Part shown: piece by piece, positions 23,001 through 35,000 of the stretch
Position numbering within the stretch: position 1 is the stretch's first letter
Layout of the letters: each line of letters starts with the position of its first letter
DNA from: Symsagittifera roscoffensis
Taxonomy: Eukaryota; Xenacoelomorpha; Acoela; Convolutidae
Direction of reading: 5' to 3'
NCBI RefSeq assembly: GCF_963678635.1
Contig: NC_087062.1
Coordinates: forward strand, 93,161,845 to 93,225,844
Length of the DNA stretch: 64,000 nucleotides
Notes under the pieces: model-generated
Told to the model about the DNA's origin: nothing
What the model saw: the letters and a program-made list of their open reading frames with translations, nothing else
Database searches by the model: none
Program-made: the position numbers and the translations under genes

Positions 23001-26000
23001 TCTCTCAGTTGAAATCGTTCATGGGGTCAATCCATAGTCTTCACAAATACTTACCGGCGTTAGCGGAAACTTCGGCGCCTCTACGTCCACTTCTAAGTAA
23101 GAAGAACGAATTCCTCTGGACAATTGACTGCCAAACAGCGTTCGAATCGATTAAGAAACAAGTCGCGAACATTGTCGAACTTAAGCATTTCGACGTACAT
23201 AAGGATATACGTATCGTGTGCGACGCAAGCCATAACGGTTTGGGGGCGGTACTCGAACAACTAGGCACCGAGGGTTGGCGACCAATATCATTTGCGTCGC
23301 GGTTTTTAAATGCGGCCGAAAAGAAATATTCGACGAATGAGCTAGAAATGCTGGCCGTAGTTTGGGGCTCCGAATACTTCAGAAATTATATTTTCGGGCG
23401 GAAATTTACTGTGGTGACAGATCATAAGGCTTTGCTATCTTTATTGAATGGGAACAATAAGAAAAACAAGACTATGTTCAGTCGATTAACTCGCTGGATT
23501 GATAGAATTATCCCCTTTGATTTTGTCATTGAACACATGCCTGGGGCTACAATTGGCCTGGCGGATTACCTTTCAAGGCATCCGGTGGGGGAAGCCACGA
23601 AAGTTAGTCTTTATGATAACACTTTCACAGTGGCAAAATTGAAATCAATTACCAATTCACTCGGATATATTGATACCAATAAAGGGATCATCAAAGCATC
23701 AAAGGAATCAATTGTTTCAGCTAAAGATATTCAAGTTGGAAACGATAAAGTTAACATTCCACCGGAAGAGGGCGTCAAAACGCGTGACCATCGGTTGACC
23801 AATCAGAAGCCACTAAAACGAATAGCTGAGTGTAATGACCGGGAAAGCGCAAAAGTAGTAAAGTCAATCACCGAATGTAAACTACGTGAGTCTGATATTA
23901 ATTCCACAGTAAACAGTAGTCCTCCATTTAACAAAACAAGTTATCGATCTAACAAAATACACATATCTACAATGACATCACTTAATTTGAAGAAATTAAA
24001 TAAATTACTGTTGAAACATCCAGAAATAACGAGCGGCAGTAGCAGCGAGGTGGAGATTGTGGATGCACGATTGGAGGCGGAGACGCATCACACCAGGGAC
24101 ATTCGATGCAACACAGTCATCTCCATTCCTTCGGCATTCGGAGGTGAAATTTTTCCGGCGGCATGCCCAGCAGGAGGGAACGTCATCATGTCAGTAATCC
24201 CCCGGGACTGCAAGATAGTCCGCAAAAGCAGTGCACTGCCGGAGCTATTCAACCTGAAGCTCGTGGAAGCGAACTATAAAGGGGACCCCCAGATGCGCGC
24301 AATAAAAGAACTGGTGGAGAGTAAGGACCCGGATTTGGAAAAGAAGGTCAGAGCAATGGGTGCCTACCTCGGACAGCACACACATGATTTCCACGTGCGG
24401 GAAAATTGTCTGTGGATGGACGAACGACTCGTCATCCCCATACCACTCAGGAAGGCTGTGGTTAATCGGATACATGCGTTTCACCATGGGCGCTCGAGTA
24501 TGTTCGACGCTGCGAGGGATGTCTGGTTTCCCTATCTCCACCGGAGTTTAGTCGCAGCTGCGGATGGATGCAAGGAATGCACCGATGCAGGTAAAAGCCT
24601 TAAACCATTATGCGCCAAAGGTGATGTTGGGAAGATCTATGAACCACGCGAGCCGAACGAATGCCTACAGCTTGATTTTTGGGGTCCAATTAGATACTTA
24701 AATGAGTCAAGTAAATATGTCTTGGTAGCGGTTGACCGATTCTCACGTTGGCCCTCTGCAATGATCTGCGGAAATAATAAAAGCGACAAGGTCCTTAAGT
24801 TCATTAAACAATACATATCTCAACATGGTGTCCCTAGGAAAATTTTTATGGATCAAGGTACAAGTTTCACATCGAATGCAGTTAAATCATTTTGCAATTC
24901 CGAAGGAATTGAAATAATTTATTCACCCGTGAATGATCATCGCGCCACCGGGTGTGTCGAACGTACCATTGGCAGTCTGAAAAACTTTGTCTTAACTTAC
25001 GCTAAAGAAAAAGATAGTGGAAACTTAGAATCAATGATAGAACGAGCTTTGAGTGCTCTAAGATTTGCCCCAAATGCTACTCTCAAGATATCGCCGTTTG
25101 AGGCTCATCACGGCAGAGAAGCCAATACGGTACTGCGAAATCTTACGAAAAAGCCAACCCTGCAAAACCTAAACTGGGCCAGAGTGTTGAAACAAAAATC
25201 TGCCTATTTAGATTCTACTGACCCCAGAGCTCCGAGGAACATCCAACCCATGGCAACGGATTGGGAAGAACGATCCGACGTGGAGTTTGATGTCGATCAT
25301 ATGAATCACCCTAGGCGACTGACACAAAATCAACTAGTTTCGGCGGCGGATGGAACACCAATGGCTGACGGGGACGGGAAACAGGCTTGTGGGGGAAAGT
25401 CTAAACAGCCAAGTAAACGGACCGAACTGTTGTTCCAACGACTCAAGGATAGCAATAAAAGGTATAGACCCATAAACCAAAAAGTAATTCGCGAATCTAA
25501 GCACACTATAACTCTAGCAAATGGCTCTGTACTTAGGAAAAGTGGGGTTGCCGAGAAAGTCATCAAATCGAACGCGCCAACTACCGCGAGTAAGCTAACA
25601 CTACCACTCCCAGCTATGAGTGCATTGCAACGTCGGGCGGAACTAAAGCGAGCAGCGAACGAACAGGCGGCGGGGACGAGCACACAGAGTAAAGCAAGCG
25701 CACAGATTAAGGCTGATAACAGAGTGCGAGAATTTTCACCAGCGGAGGAGGACGATTCGGATTCGGAGTACGAGCCAATAACAATTTCCAAACACGCAGG
25801 GAACTCAACAATAGCACCAGGGCGAGATGTGGAAGGAAATGAACCAAAAATGAATAACGATGTAGAAGACGGAATTGGAAGACCAAACTTATCCGAAGGA
25901 AGCGGAGCTGGAAAATCCCAGGGGGTGGACACGGAGGTCCAGACTATGAGCAACGAGCAAGGGGGGAGTGCCCCAAATTTGAGTAACGAAGGACGAGGGG

Positions 26001-29000
26001 GGAAACATTCTAAAAAGAAAGGGGAACGAGTACGACGCTTACGTCTCGTATCATACTCTAGTCAAGAATCAGAAGATGGAACAGGATCACGGAAAAGTAC
26101 CAGGAAGCGGACGGCGGTATCTAAATTCGGCGGGGTTATGATAGATAGTATATTGAAAGCGAGAACATCCAAAGGAGAGGAAGACAGAGAGCGGGACACT
26201 AATTGAGCAGGAAGGCACATTTGAAAGAGGGAGTGAAAAAGGAAACTCAAGAAACTTGTTAAACTAAAACTCATGCCCAGGGAGAGGGTGGACTATCGCT
26301 GGTCTAAAACTCAAACATTTCCGTTGGATAATTTTAAAACAGTTGTTTGAAAATTGATTGTTGAGGGAATGTCATATATAGTATCTAATCATATATTACG
26401 TGTTGGCGCCATTGGTTAGCTATGTGTCTGGTGCGGCTACTAATTAATTAATACCTGCCAACCTTAAGTTTAGTCTGCGATGTTTGGATTCATTGTTGTT
26501 AACCGTTAAAGAATAAACGAGTCAATCTTAGTTCAGTGAATTAAAGATATTGAACCTGCATTTTTCACACCCCCCCTAAATCCGCCCCTGATTATAAGTA
26601 CTAATTACTACTGAACAAAATTACTAGTTAAAATTACCTGCACTTTCCCTCCAGTTTTGCCCTCCTCAGGAGCAGATTGACCTTTTCAAAGTTAGGAATT
26701 GTTGCTCCAGCCAAAATATACTTGAGAGAAGATAGGTCAAACTGATCTAGTTGTTCGTACTGGGACAGGAAATTCAGCACCACAGGAACTGCTATGATGT
26801 GAGTCATTTTGTACTTTTGCACCATTTCTAGCACTCCCACTGACCCGGGGTAATCAGTCACTACCTAAGTGCATGACTAATGACATCTACGTCAGCATTT
26901 ATTTTGGAAATTTTTTTTCCAAAGCGGCCAAATTTTTGCAAAAAAAGTGAGGATGCATATTTCAGATTATATATCACAAGGGACTGGGGATTATATAACA
27001 CAAGAGACTATAATGGTAGAAGAACAAAAAAAGCGCGGTTCGATTCGAATATATCTTTTAAAACCTAAAACCTTTGAAAACTAATAAATCACTGATATCG
27101 TCGGTTGCGATCTAAGACTGAGTGAAACTCTGTTAGTTTTTTACCCTTTATACTTGTTAGAACCCATATTAGGATTAAAAATGAAAGCCCTACTTAAAGT
27201 AATGTCATTTTCGCAAGGTATTCTTTTCCAAATGAAACAATAGCCTAAAAATGCAGATTTCACTTTTAATCCTAATATCGGCTCGAAAAAGTAAAATGGT
27301 AAAAAAAAAATTGAAAAAAAAACATAAGATACAAAATTTTGTAGTACCAATGAGGGTCCATGGTAGATAACACTGAGGAACGCAATGTTTTGGCCCCCCA
27401 CGTGGGAAAGAGGCTGGGCCAGAAGGGATATGTCAGCTGGAGAGTATACATATGTTCCCTTGGAGGCCAAGGCCAAGATGTTGTAGAAGATCATCTGAGG
27501 GCTGATTTTGATTGGCTTAGGCGAACCTAAACATTCAAAGTAAAAGGTTGAGGATGTTTTTTATGGAAATTTTTTGAATTTAAAAATTAGTGAAAAAAAA
27601 AGTAAATGTGAAACAAGAAACAGATTCAACTCATTCAATTGTCATGAAAACCGAACTAAATATATGCGTAAAAATTAAAAACATTAAATACACTAAATCC
27701 AATCAATTCGTATAATAAAAGATGGCTACGCGATAATACACAGAGGCAAAGCGGAGCCTCGCACCACTTGCGATACAATATAAAATTAGCAGTGCAAGCT
27801 AGCAGACAGGAAAAGAAAGCCAATAACTCTAAAAAAGACCAAAAAAAAACTTCAAAAACCATAAAACATCAAAAAGCTGTCTGGAATCATGTTCTACTTG
27901 CCCAAAACACGTCCAGAAACACTTTTGACGGCAATTAAGGATTTTTAAAAAATTAACAAGCGGCAACTGAGCCGACTAAACTAAAGTAATTTCCCGTAGA
28001 ACCGAAATTATAATTGTTGTCATAAAAAATGTAAGTATAAATTGTGTTCTAAGAATTTCAACAAATTTTAGCATCTTATTTCGAGTATTTGTGATCGGGG
28101 TAATTGTTTTTTTCCCCAATTTTTGCCTTTAATTTAGCAATTTTGATATGGTTTATGATACATCTGAAAGCTACTGATGTCTTGAGTATAAATTAAAATA
28201 TATCTTTTATAGAAATTTGAAATATATTTTACCTTTGATTTTTTGAACAGCCATAAGGATCTGAAAACTGTCAACTTACCTTATTTAAAAAAAATAAAGC
28301 CCGAGAGTTTTTGTGCTATTATTGATATACGGCCGTTTATTCCGTTCCAAATTGAATTGAGGCAAATTATTTTGCATTAGCAAGATATTTTAAGTTGAGT
28401 GTATGGGGAGTTCTTTAAACAAAAACACCAAAAAAATATTCACATTTTTTTCGTTTTTGTTTTGATAAGTTTATCTAACTTTTTTCCATTTCAAAACCGA
28501 TTTAATGAAGGTACATTCAAGTTTAAAGATAGCCAATTTGGCCATTTCCGAACAACCAACGCGCAATATTTTTCTGCTAATAACGCGAAGGAAGAGATTT
28601 AATCCGCCCTAGAAATAATTCCAAATTGAACTGAAGCTTGTTTTTGATCTATTATTTCTTTGCTGCATGCAAACTATATCACTTTTGACTTCACATTGCG
28701 CGTGGGGGATGGTTTTCTTAAAAATCTCAGAAAAATAAGTAGTAGAAATATTCACGGCTTTGACTTGATGATACGAGAAATCTTTATTTCTTCCGACCAA
28801 TTGCGATTTGTAACTAGTCGCTTTTGATGGTTTTTGCTAAATTAGTTTCGATTGGTTTCGATTAGCTCAAATTCTATAAAAATATTTCAGCTGCGACTTA
28901 ATTTTGTTAAGTTATGGCTAGTTGATTATTGCAAATTAGGCCTAATTGGAACAAGAATGCTCGTATCAGGGCAAAACCCTGAATTTTCCGACTGCCTTTA

Positions 29001-32000
29001 AAGGTTTATGGAGCAGTAATAACATTAAGAAACTAAATGAAATAAAACAAAATGAAAAAATTTTTTTCTCAAAATTGAAATTTTGTATGAAAATTAACCC
29101 AATACCTGCCGTATAAAGTACAAAAGGATGAACTTTGCTCCTTGTAACAAATCAATTATGGCAAATAAGTTTTTTTCAACCAATTTGGAACGATTTCTAA
29201 GACGGATTAACTCTTCGCTTACGCGTTTATAGCGCGAATATATAGCGCGTTAATTGTCCCAAATTGGCCAAAATGGCAATCTTTAAGCCCCATTACTTTA
29301 CGAAAAAAGATCACAGATAAAATTCAAGACAGCAATACTTTTCGAATGATTAAAAAATCCGTCAAAAATGGCTAGTTAAAAGTCGAAATTTGTCTGAAGA
29401 AAAAAAAACTCACATTACGAGGCCAAACTGTGCATTCTGTGCATATGAAGCGGATTCCGCAACAGGCCAAAATCAGATTTGTCGTGGAATCCGCAACATT
29501 GCTATTTTTCTTTGATGTTTTTTGCTGTTTTGGATTCCACAATGAAATACTTAAAATATTTTACCGCTCAAAATCGCTCCAAAAATATCCGCAATTGTAT
29601 TTGCGGAATCCAAAACAGTTTGTGAGATCCACAGACAAATAATAAGACATGTGTGTAGTTACATTGAGCTGTTGCGGAATCCGCAACTGTAAGTGGAATC
29701 CGCAAATTGTAAATGGAATCCGCAAATTGTAAATGGAATCCGCAGTTTGTTTGCGTATTCCATTTATTTTTGCGGATTCCACTGACATTTTGCGGATTCC
29801 ACTTACATTTTGCGGATTCCACTTACATTTTGCGGATTCCATTTACATGCCTATTAGCAAGTGTGTTGATTGGTATGCCCATACAAAGGAATGAAAGTGA
29901 CTCAATTTCGAGATTCGTTGACCTTAATTTGCAGTTTCCAACAGCCTGCATTTTGCCGTATATAAAACTAAATGAAATTGACATTTGCGGTTCCAACTTT
30001 TGAAGAAAATTTGGAATATTTATGCTTGGGATGATTTTATATTCAGTCTTTTTTCTATTTCCCTATACCATTTTGAAGATATCGCTAACCTAATTCTAAG
30101 CTGACATCGTTTTCTACCATTTTGATTTTTACTCATTTAGATAACTTTAAATCTATCATGTTTTGAGCAAGCACCAATATGTTCTGTCAAAAATCCTTTT
30201 AATCATGTATCATCTCAATCCACCCACCGTTTCCGACCACTTGTAATTTTTACCGAATTAAACTTGCGCTAACATTTCCCGATTGTCTCGCAAAGTCAAT
30301 GGCTAACGCACAGGATAAATTTTTGAAATTGAAGGGAGGGGACGGTGAAAGAGCCTTTACAACCTATAGGTCACAAAATCATTCAGAATAGGTTTGGAAT
30401 TTACCTGATGTTCCAGAAGAAAGCAGCATCTGGCAAACATCGTCCAGTTCATGTCTGTCGTACTCAGGGTTCTCTATCTGCTCCCGTCTCGTACTGGTCA
30501 AAGTGACCTCATAACTCTCCCCTCCCTCGTCCTCCCCCTCCCCCTTTCCAAGCCCCTCTCCTCCTCTGGAGTCGGTGATTATGACATGTGTCAGGAATGG
30601 ATGGTCTATTTCCTCGGCTATCCTGAAAAGGTCAAACACATGAATTTCTACGACAGTTATGTGGAATACCAAAAAACATAGACGAAAGCCACCGAGTTGA
30701 AACTTTTTGAAAAGCCTGCCCAAAAAACATCAACCAAAATGTTCATACGCTTGTCAAGTGAAAATAAATTTGATTTGATGAAAGGCAGTCGACAAAAATG
30801 ACTTCCAGAGTTAAATCAGCTTTAAAAAAAGTTACCGCGCAGTAATTATGCTTAAAAATTTGTGTAGAAGAAAAACTTTTAACATTCCAAATTAAATTTG
30901 TTCAATGAAGCACATGAACTCATACATAGCACATGAACTCTAAGGCTTTTCAAACAATGCAATACCAAGCAAGAAACCAACATAACAAATCAGACCCATT
31001 TAAGCCAAAGACACCTTCGTTGCGAAGAAAAAAACAAGAAAAAAAAACAGAAAATCTTGAAACTCAGTTACCTGCGCTATTGAAAAACTTCTCGATATTG
31101 TATTACAAAAATTTTTAAATCGCTGAACTTTCAGAAAAATTTTGCGTTGACAGAACAAAGCTAGCAAAGTGAGCCGAAACTCAGTAGCTCAGAAAATGCA
31201 TTTTTGAAAGTTGAAAAAAATTTAGTGCGAAAAATTACGCCTGCTCTTTGTCTTGCCAAGCTTAGAAGTTATCCCACAAAATAAGTCGAAGCAATCACTG
31301 AATTTAGAATAATTTCAAGCAAGGTAGTAAATGCTTTGCTTAATCTTTTAAGCAAGTAATCGACTTTAAATTAAAACTACGTTTTAATTTGAAAGGCTTG
31401 TTAGTCGTAAGCCAAAAAATTTAAATTGCCAAGTTCTCTTGTAAACAAAAACAATGTCACCACAAAAAAGCTTTTCGAGAAAGTTTGAAGTTTTTTGACA
31501 ACTTCAACCGATAACTGAGAAAGTCTTTTGGGCTGTTACTCTGAATCAATCTACAAAAGAATGTATTAATTTCAACGTATTTTACGACGCTTAAATGCAA
31601 GAAACTAAGTCCGAACAAAATAAGAAGGAAACTAAGTCCTCGCAGCCAAATAAACGAACATTTTTCGTTTTTTTAACATTAACAGAAAAGTATAAAAGCC
31701 AGAAATTTAAACTAAAAATTTGCTGCTCAAATTTGCAATGAAAAACTTTACCGAAGAAAAAATACCGGGGTTTAAATAAATTTGAACGTTTACACAGAGG
31801 CGAAGCTGCACTTTGCAAACATTTGCAAGAACACGACCAAAAATCAGCTCTATCAGGTGAAATAAGAAAAGTAGAAATAAGCCTCGATTTAGCAAAAACT
31901 CGGCCCCGTGTAGGATTCGAATCTGCGACCTACTGCAATCAAGAGATTTTGCGTATCACGCACTATCCACTCAACCACGCAAGCTTAACAATGGAAAAAC

Positions 32001-35000
32001 ACTATTCACGAATAAAGAAGCTACATATGCTTTTAAATTGCCAATGCGATTCATCAAAAGCGGCACCAACTACAAATAGACTGAAGTTTGCAAGTAATAA
32101 ATTGGAATTTAACAAATTGAAGGCATCCACACTAACTTTGCATGTAACACATTGCAAAGCATAAAACCACCTTAAAAATATGCATTTCAAAAACTGCGAG
32201 ATATATTGAGTTGGAAATCTTCTGAATCGAGTGTTAATAATTATTATTTTTTGAAATAAATCACTTTTTTCGGTTGATTTGATGAATTAAAAAAGCATCA
32301 ACTCTGTTAACTTATAACTATTCGAATGTCAAAACTCATCTTTTGGAAAACTGTGAAGGTTATCCAAAATTGACCCCAAAATTTGCGACTTAAAAGAAGT
32401 TAAGTAGTAATAATCTCGCTTCGCAAGTGTAGAAACGATAAATGAATTTTTGATAATTTTTTTTAGTTCTGATAGCAGTGAAAGCTTCCTAAACCGCAAT
32501 TTTATGCTCAAAACGACTATGCATTCAAAAATTAAAATCTAGGAAATACTTATTTAAAACAATAGCAATGATAAAGAAAACAAATTATAAAACAGTTGAC
32601 AAAAAATTATCCAAAATTTTCTGCAAGAAAATCCATAATATATTTATTCAAAGTTTCAGTAAACTTCACCGAAAAAATATTATAAGTGCAGCATCTCTCT
32701 CAAAAAGCATAGAGTACAATTTCTAATAAAGCTACCATTTTAAAACGATTTAAAAATTTTAAAATTTAAAATAATTGGAATTTAGTTCTATAAAAAAAAA
32801 CTAAAAACTTTTTGAAAAACCATTGGGCAAATCAGCCAAAAGCTTTAAAACCCATAACAAAAAAAGTTGAAAATCGTACGTAATGAATTTTAGGACATAA
32901 CTTTCCGCTGCAGGATTTGTATATATTATCTACAAACAAAGCAAAAACACTTGTATACAGGATAAAATGCAAGTGATGCATTGGTAAATTTTTCATATCC
33001 GGTTTTAGCCCTTACTTTCATAAAAAAAAGCAACAAAAACTTCTAGTACCTGATTGCTATGACCTTGTTTATAGAAAAATTATCAGGCAACATTATAATT
33101 TTTACTGATGGATGGCTGGAAGAATGAACAAGCGAAGACTGTTGAACTGATTCACTTACTGCTCTGATCGAAAAATGACCAATATATGCGTCAAGGTGTT
33201 TGACATATGTTTCGAGTGAAATTGTTCGAACACATGTAAACATTTGACGCAATTTCCGCGTTCGAAACACCCCTTCCGTCAAACACAAAATCGGAAAAGG
33301 CTCAAAAACATGCTCAGATGATAGTCGATTACAAATTCTATCCATTTTGTTGATTCTATTTGAGATCGCAGCAAAAAAAAACGCCCCAGAGGTGTAGAAG
33401 TAGTTACGTCTCCGCCTCTCAATCGTAAGGTCGGATGTTCGAGGCCCACCATGATCCGTTCTTGTTGCTTTAGGGCGAAGCAACATTACCCATCCAAGAA
33501 AAATAACCAAATCAAATTGCATGTAGTTCTTATGCAGGGGCATAACAGCAGTTCGCCGTGATGAGATGTACAGTTCGTATGTTGGTCCTTTCCCTCGTGG
33601 ATGAATGGTCTTAACCTCTTAAACTCGAGCTATTTTGTTCCGTAGTTATAAGCAAGTATTTGCGTGAACAAAAAAAACACCACAAAAACGAAAGAAAACA
33701 AAATCTGATGAAATATAATTATTTATTATTGACAAAATTAAGTCAACAAACAACATATGAGATAGATTGAGATTGTCTCTTGAATAGGCTTATGCGTTAT
33801 CTCTTATGATAGTTTTATCCGTTACGGATAAATGAAACGCTGGCATGTTTTGTGGTTATATCCCCCTGCCTTTATTGATACCAACTGAAGTTTTAAATTA
33901 CGAAAATGCCTTTATTTTACTAAAGTTTGCAGTGCTGATATTCCAAACGTCGAAATAAAAATACAAAAAATAGGAATTAAGTTACAATTAAAAAAGCATT
34001 TGGGTTCATTTTAAGAATATAATGCAAAGAAAAACAGCATAAAATATAAAAAAACAGCCAGTTTGAGATCTGTCTCACCTCAGCATCTTGCTTTTTCTAG
34101 GAGAATTGATCCCATTTTGTAGTACAAAAAAATATATAATTTCATTTTTCATCATAAGGGGGGTATAGCCCAAAAACAAAACAAAATTTTTAAGTCTGTC
34201 AATTTTTTTTAAGTTAACCAGTTTATTCGAGTTCACCTAAAACCTTCTGAATAACAATGATTTCTGAGCAGGAGGGAACATTTAGAAAGAAAACAGGCCA
34301 AAAATCACGTTTTTGAGCTTTTTGAATGAATTAGTCTCGGTCAAATTTTGCCACAGGCGCCTTAAAATAATTTAGAAAAAATTTGGCAAGCAGAATTGAA
34401 AGAAATTGGTTGCAAACTGAGTAATTTTAAATCGCTGACAATTGCTGGAAACCAGCTACTTTTAGTGGAGTTCGCTATAACTGAAAAAAAACTCGTTTGT
34501 ACTTATAATACAAAGCAATAGTAATACAATAAGCAAGGCAAGTATTTGTCTTTGAATTCCTCATTGTCTGTGGTTCCTAGTTTTTAAGCATTTGTTCTTT
34601 GATACCAATTCAAAGATTGTATGTGGAATCCAGTTCCAGTTTTGCGGGAAAAAGAGACAAAGTATGTGGAATCCAAACCAGTAAAAAATTTACCCAGCGC
34701 GGCGTCGTAAGGAAAATTTTTCAATTTCAAAATTTTCACCTCCTAAATTTCGGGAAAAGTTCTAACGCGTTTTCGACCAAAGACAAAGAAGAAACCTTTG
34801 AAAATCTTTATAAATTGTTTGCTTCGATTGACTCATATCTGGTGAAGTTTGTCGAAACATTGAAACGTAAATCGCGCACTTTGAAACGGTTAAATAAATT
34901 TTTTCACACCGCACACTGCTTACTTTTGATAGCAATTTCTTGTGAGTACAAGAACAGTTGCACATGTTGTGGTGATACTCCTGCTAATCTCAGGCCAGGG

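Larger units (their letters stand above)
20425..26569 (+). mobile_element. Complete Ty3/gypsy LTR retrotransposon (6145 bp)
   Basis: Bounded by two 200-bp direct repeats that look identical base for base (20425-20624 and 26370-26569), each starting TGTCATATATAG and ending TTTTTCACA. The flanks give a five-base target duplication CCCCC (20420-20424 and 26570-26574), although the C-run makes its exact length uncertain. A single frame encodes Gag, protease, reverse transcriptase, RNase H and integrase, in the Ty3/gypsy order. Identical LTRs and an unbroken frame imply a very recent insertion, possibly still polymorphic. It lies in intron 5 of the AMP-binding gene, in opposite orientation. Confidence 0.97.
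19653..26637 (-). other. AMP-binding gene intron 5 (6985 bp), hosts an antisense gypsy element
   Basis: Donor GTAATT, acceptor TTTTTTCTTTAG. Without the 6145-bp element and its 5-bp duplication the intron would be about 835 bp. The pre-insertion intron also contains the C-tailed dispersed repeat at 20160-20424. Confidence 0.85.
27527..30404 (-). other. AMP-binding gene intron 3 (2878 bp) with several repeats
   Basis: Donor GTAAAT, acceptor GAATGTTTAG. It contains two family A copies in opposite orientations (28390-28720 and 28945-29420), the tail-to-tail 20-bp array (29671-29850) and a short dispersed repeat at 27738. Confidence 0.75.
30623..34923 (-). other. AMP-binding gene intron 2 (4301 bp) with repeat debris
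   Basis: Donor GTAAGC, acceptor TTGACCTTTTCAG. It holds a tRNA-like block at 31905-31981, another at 33385-33470, a short ACACAGAGGCGAAG repeat at 31792, and a fragment at about 34285-34390 resembling the C-tailed dispersed repeat (ACAGGCCAAAAAT, CAGGCGCCTT). A 166-codon minus-strand frame at 33043-33543 overlaps the tRNA-like block and is not protein-like. Confidence 0.7.

Noticed and set aside
21226-25953. Minus-strand frames inside the first gypsy element (up to 207 codons)
   Set aside because: Antisense shadows of Gag-Pol with no domain.
33043-33543. 166-codon minus-strand frame in intron 2 of the AMP-binding gene
   Set aside because: It overlaps a tRNA-like repeat block, matches no family, and is not needed by the exon phases, which already join perfectly without it.
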